Shown piece by piece: positions 1-10,900 of a stretch of 64,000 nt of DNA. The DNA lies in contig JAHDIE010000006.1 in assembly GCA_020630955.1 (NCBI GenBank), positions 74,190-138,189 of the forward strand, read 5' to 3'. The notes under the pieces are model-generated. The model was not told where the DNA came from. It made no database searches and worked only from the letters and a program-made list of their open reading frames with translations. The position numbers and the translations under genes are program-made. Source of the stretch: Saprospiraceae bacterium. GTDB taxonomy: Bacteria > Bacteroidota > Bacteroidia > Chitinophagales > Saprospiraceae. Numbering within the stretch: the first letter of the stretch is position 1; every line of letters starts with the position of its first letter.

Positions 1-377
1 ACCTCAACATCAGTATTGCTTCTTTCGATGACCTCGTTGATTAACTTTTCAGAAACCTCTTTATCTACAAGATAACTGCTTGCCAATTGCTTCCTGTAAC
101 CTTCCAGTTCGTTCTGTAATCTTTTGACAGTATCAAGGCCCATTGCTTTTGCCTTTTCAACTTTTAATTTAAACTTCGTATAGAGATCTAAGTATTCTTC
201 CAAACTTTGCTTAGAATAATCTGCATCATCCCCATTGTTCTTATTGTAGATGTATTCAAATTCGGAAACTGAAATGTCTTTTCCATTCACAGAAAACAAC
301 ACATCGCCATTCTGCGCCCAGATTGTATTGGAAAATATAAATAAGCTAAAGACGAAAAGTAATGTATTTCTTACCAT
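1..377 (-). CDS. SurA/PpiC-like peptidyl-prolyl isomerase, N-terminal part (runs off window)
   Basis: Reading from ATG at 377, about 125 residues are visible before the window ends. A signal peptide (MVRNTLL...IWAQ) is followed by the segment GDVLFSVNGKDISVSEFEYIY. Such a segment opens the SurA-like chaperone domain of Bacteroidota periplasmic foldases: a strand, then a helix with an acidic-aromatic pattern. A lysine-rich helical region follows. The rotamase domains themselves would lie outside the window, so catalytic activity cannot be judged. The family escorts outer-membrane proteins through the periplasm, which would fit the bamA and skp genes at the other end of the window. The assignment to this family is fairly firm; the exact orthologue is not. 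Confidence 0.75.
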   Translation of the reverse strand, partial: MVRNTLLFVFSLFIFSNTIWAQNGDVLFSVNGKDISVSEFEYIYNKNNGDDADYSKQSLEEYLDLYTKFKLKVEKAKAMGLDTVKRLQNELEGYRKQLASSYLVDKEVSEKLINEVIERSNTDVE

Positions 378-456
378 TTGAGATTTTATTAAACTTTAAA
401 ACTGCCCATTTAAGGGAGCACAAATTTAAAAAAATCCAACGAATGAAGGCCTGAAT

Positions 457-2922
457 TTATTGAATGTATAACCTTTTAACTCTTGGGGCGACTCTTGTTA
501 GAATTTCATAAGGAATGGTCTCACATGCCTCTGAAAGTACCTCAATTGGGTGATTTTTACCAAAAATGAGTACCTCATCTCCCTCACTTATGCCCTCCAA
601 CTCTGAAATATCCAGCATGCAAAGATCCATACATATATTCCCAATCAAGGGTGCTTTCTGACCTTTCACCACCATTTTATATGATTTACTGCCTGCTAAA
701 CGCATTAAACCATCAGCATATCCAATTCCAATTATCGCTATTCTTGCTGATTTTTCCAGTTTAAAATTGTTGCCGTAACCTACCGTTTCTCCTTCATTAA
801 CATCCTTAATTTGAACAATGTAGGACTTCAAACTATGAACTTTGGTCAGATGGTTATTCTTCTGATTCATTAAATCTAAGCCATACAAACCAAGACCAAC
901 CCTAACATAATCATACTGATAATTAGGAAATCTTAACGCACCACTTGAATTCAAAACATGTCTTAATGGTTTGGTATAACTATTTACTGTCAGTTCTTTG
1001 TACCATCTAGAAAATAATGCTAACTGACTTTTTGAAAAATCATCATGAGCTAGATCGTCACTAGCCGCTAAATGAGAAAAAATTGCTTTTGTAATTATTT
1101 TTGAATGATTAATGATTTTACTAACAAAAGAGAAATCATTTTCTTTAAAACCTAAACGATTCATTCCTGTATCCAACTTCAAATGTATTTTGATTTTTGA
1201 ATCATTTCTTTCTACAAAAGATATCAATGCATTAGCCATTGATTTGTTAGAAAGTTCAATTTCAAAATCATATTCACTGACTAAATCTAAACTATCAGGA
1301 TGTGGGTTAAATATGAGGATATCCTTCTTCACGCCCGCTTTTCTCATTTCAATAGCCTCTTCAATGATGGCTACTGCTAAAATATCGATAGACTTATTGT
1401 TAATGATAGCACTTAAATGCTGGGTTCCACTCCCATAAGCAGAGGCTTTAAGTACCGCCATTAAGCCTGTTGATCGAGGAATATTATTTCTGAAATAATC
1501 AATATTTTCACTCAAGGCAAATAGGTCTATTTCTAAAATCGTCTTATTCCGTCTTGCGCTAATTCTTTTAGAAATGCTATCTAGAGTAAATCTTCTAGCA
1601 CCCTTTACCAAAATAATCTCATTCTGAAAAAGTGATAGGTCATACTTACTTAAGAAATCTGCTGCGGATTCATATCTTTCGTAGGCAATTACATCATTCT
1701 GTTTATCAATGATTTCATGTAATTTCGTTCCTATAACAATTAACTTTTTCAGCGAAACCTGAGATAAAATTTTTACAATTTGCTGATATGCTCTGATACT
1801 TGCATTTTGATCATCCAAATCACTAATTATGATGGATTTTTCTCGACCATTTGCATTATTGTACAGCTCTTTGACCCCAATCTTCAAGGATTCTATATCA
1901 AATGAATAACTATCATCAAGTATTAAGCATTCATGCAGACCTTCTTTTAATTCCAACCGCATAGGAAGGTTATCAAGAGATAAAATACCAGCTTGTATTT
2001 CCTTTGTATCAATACCAAGTTCTGTTAATGTGAGAATAACATGGATTATATTTTCCAGAGAAGCGTCATCGTTAAATGGTACCTTATATTGAGGAAAATT
2101 TTCACTGTTCTTCACTTCAATCAAAGCATGATCGGAGTGTTTATTTATAACAACCAAGTACTTGGCACTAGAATTTGAACTTGACCAAGTACTAAACGTT
2201 GATCCAACAAATTTTTGAGAAAGTGTTTCAATTATTATTTTGTCATCTATATTCGCTATAATTTTTTCACTCTCGGTAAATAGCTTAAGTTTTTCAGAAA
2301 GTTTTTGTTTTTTATTTTTGAAGCCAACACTATGAGCATCACCAATATTTGTCAAAATTCCAATCTGTGGTTTGATGATTTTTTCGAGATTTTCCATTTG
2401 ATTCGGAGCAGAAATTCCTGCTTCAATTATAGCAAAATCGTGATCCTCTTCAATTAAAAGAAGGCTTAACGCGACACCTAATTGTGAGTTAAAACTAACA
2501 GGGCTTTTAACAACTTTTTTAGTCCTTGATAAACACTGGGACAACCATTCTTTGACTATTGTTTTCCCATTACTACCTGTAATAGAAATCACTTTTGCCT
2601 TTTGTTTTTTTCGATGATTTCCAGCTATTTTTTGAATAGACAAATAGGGATCCTCTACCAGGAAAAAATTTGCATAAGCATAATGGTCAAGGTTTAAATT
2701 TTCTTCACTTATCATAAAATTTCTAACCCCCTTTTCATAAGCATTAGCAATAAACTTATGGCCATCAGTATTATTCCCTAAAAAGGCTACAAATAATGCT
2801 TTCGATCCATTAAAAATCTTTCGTGTATCGTATTCAACAGATGATATATCATTGATATTCAAAGACTTATTGATTAGTCGAGCACCAGTAATTTCTAATA
2901 TTTCTTTGCTGCTATATTTCAT
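457..2922 (-). CDS. murF-alr: Bifunctional UDP-MurNAc-tripeptide:D-Ala-D-Ala ligase / alanine racemase
   Basis: This 821-residue protein joins two enzymes of peptidoglycan precursor synthesis. The first half is MurF-like. It has an N-terminal substrate domain, an ATP P-loop GSNGKT at residues 116-121 and the Mur ligase central and C-terminal domains. It adds D-Ala-D-Ala to the UDP-MurNAc tripeptide. The second half, from about residue 455, is a PLP-dependent alanine racemase, with the lysine that binds PLP at K492 (AVLKASAYG) and the conserved GIGYADG segment near the C-terminus. It would supply D-Ala to the same pathway. This fusion is known in Bacteroidota, and both halves keep their catalytic motifs. 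The start ATG directly follows the purD stop codon, so the two genes are probably co-transcribed. Confidence 0.95.
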   Translation of the reverse strand: MKYSSKEILEITGARLINKSLNINDISSVEYDTRKIFNGSKALFVAFLGNNTDGHKFIANAYEKGVRNFMISEENLNLDHYAYANFFLVEDPYLSIQKIAGNHRKKQKAKVISITGSNGKTIVKEWLSQCLSRTKKVVKSPVSFNSQLGVALSLLLIEEDHDFAIIEAGISAPNQMENLEKIIKPQIGILTNIGDAHSVGFKNKKQKLSEKLKLFTESEKIIANIDDKIIIETLSQKFVGSTFSTWSSSNSSAKYLVVINKHSDHALIEVKNSENFPQYKVPFNDDASLENIIHVILTLTELGIDTKEIQAGILSLDNLPMRLELKEGLHECLILDDSYSFDIESLKIGVKELYNNANGREKSIIISDLDDQNASIRAYQQIVKILSQVSLKKLIVIGTKLHEIIDKQNDVIAYERYESAADFLSKYDLSLFQNEIILVKGARRFTLDSISKRISARRNKTILEIDLFALSENIDYFRNNIPRSTGLMAVLKASAYGSGTQHLSAIINNKSIDILAVAIIEEAIEMRKAGVKKDILIFNPHPDSLDLVSEYDFEIELSNKSMANALISFVERNDSKIKIHLKLDTGMNRLGFKENDFSFVSKIINHSKIITKAIFSHLAASDDLAHDDFSKSQLALFSRWYKELTVNSYTKPLRHVLNSSGALRFPNYQYDYVRVGLGLYGLDLMNQKNNHLTKVHSLKSYIVQIKDVNEGETVGYGNNFKLEKSARIAIIGIGYADGLMRLAGSKSYKMVVKGQKAPLIGNICMDLCMLDISELEGISEGDEVLIFGKNHPIEVLSEACETIPYEILTRVAPRVKRLYIQ

Positions 2923-4188
2923 TTATAGATCAAATCCAATGTCACGACGAAAGAACTTATTTTCAAAATTAATTTTATCCGCAAGATTCATTGATTGTAT
3001 AACAGCATCCTGAAAATTATCATTGAAAGAAGTAATTGCCAGCACCCTACCTCCATTGGTAAATAAGCCATTTTTAGTGCTTTTTGTTCCAGCATGAAAT
3101 ATCAAACTTCCGTTGCATTTTTCTGGAATTTCTATAGACTTTCCCTTTTCATATTTTTCAGGATATCCGCCAGATACCATCATTACTGTACAAGCAGATT
3201 GACTAGTTGTTTTGATCTCTTTCTCAGATAAATTATATTCAAAAGCCGCTTGGATTAATTCCATTAAATCAGATTCTATGCGAGGTATAACAACCTCTGT
3301 TTCAGGATCTCCCATTCTACAATTGTACTCAATGACATAAGGGTCCTCTCCAACCTTAATCAAACCAATAAAAACAAAGCCCGTATAGTTCATGTTTTCA
3401 GCTTTGAAGCCATTAATTGTCGGTTGGATAATTCTGTCTTTGACTTTTTTCATCATGTTTTCGTCGACAAATGGCACGGGTGAAACAGCGCCCATTCCCC
3501 CCGTATTTAAGCCTTGATCTCCCTCTCCAATTCTTTTATAATCTTTGGCTTCTGGAAGAAGAACATACTCCTTACCGTTAGTTAGTACAAAGACTGAAAA
3601 TTCGATGCCATCTAAAAACTCTTCAATCACCACTTTGGAGGAAGCCTTGCCAAATTTGCCCCCGAGCATCTCCTTAAAAGCGATTAAAGCTTCCTCTTGG
3701 TCTTCAATAATCAAAACCCCTTTCCCTGCTGCTAATCCATCAGCCTTTAAAACATAAGGACCCTTGGAATTTCTTATATGCTCTAAGCCTTCATTCAATT
3801 GATCAAGTTCAAAAGATTTAGATCCTGCAGTTGGAATATTGTATTTAGCCATAAATTGATTTGCAAAATCTTTAGATCCTTCCAGCTGTGCAGCCTGTTT
3901 ATCTGGACCAAAAACTTTAATCTTAGGATGATTTTCTAAAAAATAATCTACGATTCCATCAACCAATGGTTGTTCAGGACCTACAATGATAAATTCGACA
4001 TTTTTCCATTCGCAAAATTCAGCAATTTGACGAAAGTTAGAAATATCCAAATCAACATTTTGAGACACTGATGATGTTCCTCCATTTCCGGGTGCTGTGT
4101 ATAGCTTTTGACATAGATCTGACTGGCAAATTTTCCAAGCCAAAGCATGTTCTCTCCCGCCAGATCCAAGTATTAATATTCGATGCAT
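2923..4188 (-). CDS. purD: Phosphoribosylamine-glycine ligase
   Basis: This enzyme joins glycine to 5-phosphoribosylamine in de novo purine synthesis, using ATP. The N-terminus MHRILILGSGGREHALAWK is the typical PurD nucleotide-binding start. The ATP-grasp region follows, with VLKADGLAAGKGV and the metal-binding segment EYNCRMGDPE. I chose the ATG at 4188 because the family motif begins there. An in-frame upstream start at 4239 would add 17 hydrophobic residues without family support. The product is 421 residues, normal for PurD. The gene is divergent from ruvA and abuts murF-alr with no spacer. Confidence 0.95.
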   Translation of the reverse strand: MHRILILGSGGREHALAWKICQSDLCQKLYTAPGNGGTSSVSQNVDLDISNFRQIAEFCEWKNVEFIIVGPEQPLVDGIVDYFLENHPKIKVFGPDKQAAQLEGSKDFANQFMAKYNIPTAGSKSFELDQLNEGLEHIRNSKGPYVLKADGLAAGKGVLIIEDQEEALIAFKEMLGGKFGKASSKVVIEEFLDGIEFSVFVLTNGKEYVLLPEAKDYKRIGEGDQGLNTGGMGAVSPVPFVDENMMKKVKDRIIQPTINGFKAENMNYTGFVFIGLIKVGEDPYVIEYNCRMGDPETEVVIPRIESDLMELIQAAFEYNLSEKEIKTTSQSACTVMMVSGGYPEKYEKGKSIEIPEKCNGSLIFHAGTKSTKNGLFTNGGRVLAITSFNDNFQDAVIQSMNLADKINFENKFFRRDIGFDL

Positions 4189-4297
4189 ATAAGTTTTAAC
4201 AATTTTTGCGCAAAATACGGATACTATTGAATAGAACATATTATGAAATTTATTAATATGTCTTGATAAATCTTAACTTTACGTAATAAATTAGACC

Positions 4298-4885
4298 ATG
4301 TACGCATATATCGAAGGAAAATTAAGCTTTAAAAACCCAACTCATGTCTACCTAGACGTGAATGGTGTTGGATATCTTCTCCACATAAGTTTGAATACAT
4401 ATACTCAAATAGAGGCCCTTGAAAAGGTTAAATTATACACACATCTGTATGTAAAAGAGGATATTTTAAGCCTTTTTGGCTTTCATAGCGAGGAAGAAAA
4501 AAATATGTTCAATTTGCTTATTTCTGTTTCAGGAATTGGTCCAAACACAGCAAGGGTAGTGCTTTCATCCATGACTCCTAATGAAGTATCGACAGCTATT
4601 TTGCATGAAAATGTGCCAGCCTTCAATAAAGTTAAAGGAATTGGACCTAAAACTGCAAAACGAGTCATTTTGGACTTAAAAGACAAAGTTAGCAAGCTCG
4701 GTAACGCAGAAATGCCAGATTTGGTGCCTCAAAATGGCATTAGAGAGGAGGCTATTTCGGCTTTATTGTCGCTTGGCTTCAATAAGCAACAAATTGTCAA
4801 AAAAATCGATAACGTAATGGGCAATATGACAGACCTTTCGAAGGTTGAATTATTAATAAAAGAAGTACTAAAACAATTGTCATAA
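4298..4885 (+). CDS. ruvA: Holliday junction branch migration protein RuvA
   Basis: RuvA binds four-way DNA junctions and loads the RuvB motor in recombinational repair. The 195-residue protein has the N-terminal OB-fold (MYAYIEGKLSF), two helix-hairpin-helix motifs (LISVSGIGPNTAR and FNKVKGIGPKTAKRVI), and a C-terminal domain (EEAISALLSLGF) that contacts RuvB. Length and order are standard. It sits 88 bp upstream of sprA on the same strand. A ruvA-sprA arrangement is common in Bacteroidota. Confidence 0.96.
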   Translation: MYAYIEGKLSFKNPTHVYLDVNGVGYLLHISLNTYTQIEALEKVKLYTHLYVKEDILSLFGFHSEEEKNMFNLLISVSGIGPNTARVVLSSMTPNEVSTAILHENVPAFNKVKGIGPKTAKRVILDLKDKVSKLGNAEMPDLVPQNGIREEAISALLSLGFNKQQIVKKIDNVMGNMTDLSKVELLIKEVLKQLS

Positions 4886-4973
4886 AATATACCTTTTATA
4901 CCCCAAAAACCGTTATAAACACTTATGCTTTAAGCATATCACAAATTAGACAAACACGATTCAGATAATTGCA

Positions 4974-7900
4974 ATGAATTTAACTAAGAAACTACTGATA
5001 ATCACACTTGTGATCGTAGGGACGAGCAACTTATTCGCTTTTACAAAAGGGCCTCAAGAAACTCTCAATTTTGAACTTCTCAGTATCCAGATAGATACAA
5101 TACCGTTGGAAGACAGATTGGGTGATTTTTTAACAGATCCCAACACCAATCCCTTTGACATCAAACCATCCAATCTTGAACAAAAAGTCGAATATGATCC
5201 AGAAACAAATTCATATGTGATTTTTGAGAAAATTGGGGAAGAGTACTACAAAACTCCAGTCACTATGACATTTCAAGAATACCTTGAATGGAGATCTCAA
5301 TATGAAGAGAAAAGATACTTCAATAAATTGGCTGGAGTAGGGGAAGAATACAAAAGTAAAAGTGGAATTATTGATCCAATATCTAGAGTAGATATCAAAG
5401 AGGATATTGTAGATAGACTTTTTGGAGGTCAAGGTGTTACCATTAAACCACAGGGTAACATCGATCTTACCATCTTACCACTTCAATATCAATACAACGC
5501 TAACCCCAATATTTTTGCAGATCAACAACATCAATTTATTTATTTAGATTTTGACCCAGTTATACAAATGAATGTCGATGGGGGGATTGGAGATAAGATG
5601 GATCTAAATTTTAATTTTAATACGCAATCTACTTTTGATTTTGATCAAAAAATAAAACTTGCATATGATTCCGAAGAATTTAATGAAGATGACATCATCA
5701 AAAAAATTGAGGCTGGTAATGTAAGTCTTCCTTTGAGAAGCTCATTGATTCAAGGAGCACAACAATTGTTTGGTCTTAAAACCGAAGTCCAATTTGGTAA
5801 TCTTCGATTAACTGCAATCGCTTCCGAACAAAAATCCAAACCAGAAAATCTACAAATTCAAAATGGAGCTCAAGTTCAAGAATTTGAAATACGACCAGAT
5901 GAATATGATGAAAATCGTCACTTCTTCATCTCACATTATCACAGAGATAATTACGAAAGAACACTAGAAAATCTACCCTATCTAAATACTGCATTTAGAA
6001 TCAATAGAATTCAAGTTTGGGTATCAAATGATAGACCAGAATTTCAGGAAAGAACTACAAGAATTACGGCAATTACTGATTTAGGAGAAGGAAATGAAAA
6101 CTTGTTTACCCCTAACAATCAATCCAACCCAAATGTTGAAGCAGCTTTTCCTCACCCACAAATATTAATAGACAAATATGGTGAAAGGCTACCAGACAAT
6201 CGTTCTAATTCTTTGTACTATGACGAAGGACTAATTACAGATGATGAAGGCCGACAAAATGACAACAACAAGTTTGCGCTGGAAACGAAATATGGATTAA
6301 AAGAAACTGAAGACTTTGAAAGATTTAGAGGTAGATTACTTTCACCGGGGGAATATACTTTTAATCCTGAGCTTGGATTTATTTCACTAAATATCAGATT
6401 GAAACCAAACCAAGTATTAGGTGTTGCTTACGATTATTACTACACTTATAATTGTGATACTTTGTATTCTGTTGGTGAACTTTCAGAAGAAAGTACAGTA
6501 TCTAATGTCAATGAAGAAGGAGAAGTAGAATCGGAATCAGTCATTTATGTTAAGCTCTTAAAGAATACAGAACCTATTCCAAGTCATCCAACTTGGGATT
6601 TAATGATGAAAAATGTATACTCACTAAGAACAAATCAGTTAAATCCAGATAACTTCACTTTTGATATATTTTTTGAAGATGATCTCAATGATGGATCACT
6701 GAAAAAATTCTTACCCCTCGCAGAAGTTAGAAGTCTTCCTCTTCTAAACATGTTTAATCTTGATAGATTAAATTCAAGAAATGACAGGCAGCCTGATGGG
6801 GTATTTGATTTTGTTCCAGGTGTTACCGTCATTCCTAGAAACGGAAGTATATTTTTTCCAAAACTTGAACCCTTTGGTAATGCATTGGATGAAGCCCTAA
6901 AAGCAGAAGGTGTAGATTCACTAACAAGAGCTCAATTTAAATACCAACAATTATATGACAGTACGCTGTTTAATGCTCAGCAGAACCTAGAGTTCAACAA
7001 GTTTGTCATGATGGGAGAATATAAGTCTGATATTTCATCTGAAATTTCTCTAGGGGCTTGGAACCTGCCTCCGAACTCTTTGAGAGTAAGAGCTGGATCG
7101 CAGTTGCTGGTTGAGGGCGTGGATTATGAAGTTGATTATGGAGCAGGTAGACTTAGAATATTAAATGAAGCTTATCTACAACAAGGAGTTCCCTTGGATA
7201 TCTCCTATGAAGATTCTTCCTTGTTTTCCTTACAACAAAAAACTATGTTGGGCTTAAGGGCAGATTATCGATTGGGGAAGAATGCAAACATTGGAGCCAC
7301 TTATCTTCGACTTTTTGAACGTCCATTTAGTCAAAAAGTAAATATTGGAGACGATCCAATCAACAATAGAATTTTTGGGTTGGATTTCGATTATAGCAAA
7401 GATGCTCCTTGGATTACAAAGGCCGTAGATAAATTGCCAATATATAGCACGAGCGCACCTTCCAACATTTTATTTACTGCTGAGGTTGCAGCTTTGAAAC
7501 CTGGACACCCAAAGGTGATCAATCTTTCAGGGGATGAAGATACAGGTGTTGTTAATATTGATGATTTTGAAGGAGCAATTACCAGTATCCCTCTTGGAAC
7601 TCAAACAAACAGGTGGGTACTTTCTAGTGTACCAACAACCATTGGACAAAAAGGAACATTTATAGATACCGTTCAGATTTTACCTGAGTCTCAACTTAAC
7701 AATACACTGGATGTTAATGCAAATCGAGCCTTGCTGAATTGGTATGTAATCGACAGAGGTGAAAGACAAGGTGTTGATGGGCATTCTTATGGAAGAGCCA
7801 TCGATCAAGATGAACTTTTTAAAAGAGCTGTTCCTCCAGGTCAATTTCCTGACATCTATACTTTTGACTTAACGTATAATCCTACTAAAAGAGGACCATA

Positions 7901-10900
7901 CAACTTTGATACACCCCAGGGTCGAGCAAATTCTTCAGGAATTGTTGTAGAAGACGATAATAGAACCATTACACTTAAAGACCCAGAATCAAGGTGGGGA
8001 GGTATCACCAGATATATGCCTAATAGTGATTTCCAAGCACAAAATTTTGAATTTATTGATTTCTGGATGATGAATCCATTTATGCAAAAAGCTGATGATT
8101 CAGGACACCTACCTGATGAACAAGGTAAATTAGTATTCCACTTAGGAAATGTTTCTGAAGACGTTCTGAAGGATGGCAAACAATTTTATGAAAATGCAAT
8201 ACCCTTACAAGATGAAAATCTTCCTGTGACTGAAACAGAACTAGGAATAGTACCCATTAATGTTCCGATCAACAATGGATTCCAGCAAGAAAATATTGCA
8301 GAACAAGACCTAGGATTTGATGGATTGGATGATGCAGAGGAGCGGTTAAAATTTAAAGATTGGATTGATTTATTAGGATCAAATTTCGTAGGTGCTGATG
8401 ATCCTTCCAATGACAACTTTCTTTATTATGGAGACGCCAGTTTAGAAGGTCTAGATTTACAGACCAGATACAGTAGATTTAATAACCCTGAAGGCAATGC
8501 ACCTAGAGGAGGGAATACGAGAGTTAGAGGAAATCCACTTCCAGATGCCGAAGATCTAAACAACAATAGGACCTTGGATGAAAAAGAAAGATATTTTGAG
8601 TATGTAGTAGACATCGTTCCAGACGATATGAATTGGACTGAGTTGGGAGGTGGTACTGGTTATGGTAGAATTGATACGCTGGCTACCAAGTATATTACCG
8701 AGGTGAAAAGCTTGACCAATCCAAATAACGATAGAGAAGAGTTATGGTACAGATTCAGAATACCTTTAAATGACGGAAGAGCGCAAGGGGGAATAGAGAG
8801 CTTCAGATCTATACAATTTATGAGATTAATTACCACCGGTTTCAAAACCCAAAAAACCATGAGAATGGCTGATTTTGAATTGGTAAGAAACCAATGGAGA
8901 AAATTAGATCCAGTTTGTATAGATTATCCAGCAGATGCACAACCTGAAACAGATATTGATTTTTCAATTGATGTAGTTGGAGTCGAAGAAAACTCCAATC
9001 GTAAACCATTTAATTACACAACACCTAGAGGCATAAAACAGGAAGTGTTGTTTACTACATTTGCCAATGTTTTACAAGATGAAAAATCCTTATCATTAAA
9101 TTTCTGTAATCTAATAGATGCTTGTGAAGTCTCAATGTTCAAGTTAACAGAACTAGACATGAGATTCTTTGAAAAATTACAAATGTTTGTACACGCAGAA
9201 CAAAGCTTAACAGAAGGTGTAGACATTGAAGATGGTGATTTGGCTGTTTTTGTGAGATTGGGAAAGGACTTTGTCAATAATTACTATGAGTATGAAATCC
9301 CACTTATTTTAACTAGGGACGAAGATGATGGATTACCACAAGATAAAATTTGGAAAGTCGAAAATATGTTGGATGTGGAACTAAAGCATTTTACTGACTT
9401 AAAGAAACAAAGAAATTTAATTGGCGATGCAGCAGAACGATTTTCATCCGACCAAGGACTTCCGACACTCGTATTACCAAATGATCAAAAAATATACATC
9501 AAAGGAAATCCAACTCTTGGGTTTATAAAAGGAATACAGGTTGGTGTTAGAAATGTAAAAACTGGAGATGTTATTAATGAAGGTGAAAATTTCTGTGGGC
9601 AAGTTTGGGTCAATGAATTAAGAGCAGCAGGATTCAAAGAAAGAGGAGGTGTTGCTGGTCTTGCGAGACTAGATATCCAAATGGCAGATTTAGGAAACAC
9701 CACCTTTAGTGGTAGTTATAGCAGTATTGGCTTTGGGGCACTGGATCAAAAACTTTCTGAAAGACAATTGGATGAAATAATAGAATATGATATTGCTACC
9801 AATCTTCAACTTGGTAAATTTCTACCAAGCGATTGGAAAATAAGCATTCCATTCTATGCACAGTATGCCAAATCAATAAGCAATCCATTATACGATGCCT
9901 ATGCCTTAGACTTAACTCTAGAAGAAGTTGCAGAATTGGAGCCAGATAATAGAGCCACTATCTTCGAAAGGTCACAAGATGCAACGACGATTAAAACAAT
10001 CAACTTTACGAATGTTAAAAAAGAGCGATCTTCGGGGAGATCAGGCAAGGACAGGCAGCCAGATTTTTCTACTGTAAACAAAGGTGGAAAAGATGTAACT
10101 GCAGCCAAACCCAGTGGTAAAGACAAAAAAGATAAGCAGAAAAAACCGATGCCATGGGATATTTCTAACTGGAGCGCTAGCTACGCATACACAGAAACCA
10201 ATCACAGTGATCAGTTTTTATCAGTAGATGATTCAAAAGATCATCGTGCATCACTCGATTATAACTATTCTAATAAGTTTAAAGGGTTTAAGCCATTTGA
10301 CAAAGTTGCTAATAAGCCATATTTAAAAGTAGTAAAGGAAATAAATTTCAATCCTCTACCTTCATCATTTAATTTCAACACTTCCGTAAATAGGTATATC
10401 AGTACAAGAAGATTCCGTCTTCCAGAAACTCCTATTTTCGAATTCGACGATCGAAATTTTGATTGGAGTAGAAGATATAGTCTTAAGTGGGATTTGATGA
10501 AAAATTTGAAGATGAATTTTACTGCGGAAAACAGGTCGGTAATTGATGAATTAAGACAGACCGGAATAGCAGCAGATCCAGCTGATAGAGATTGGGTCGA
10601 TGAAAGAGGAGCATTTAGAACAGTAACAGACGATCAACAAGTCAAGGATTATTGGGTAACAAATTTTAGAGACGGTGGAAGGAATACTGATTATAATCAT
10701 CAACTATCTTTAAATTATACATTACCTACGAAAAACATAAGAATTCTAAACTGGATCAACGTAAAGGCAAGTTATAAGTCTGACTATAGCTGGATTGCTG
10801 GTCCTTTAATTGCAATCGATAACTTCAACAACCAAGATATCGGACCTGGAGCGATCCTTCAAAATGGTCAAGATAGAAGCATAAATGGAACTTTCAACTT

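Noticed and set aside
4189..4239. Longer N-terminus for PurD
   Set aside because: The 17 extra residues are not part of the family; the ATG at 4188 begins exactly at the conserved motif.
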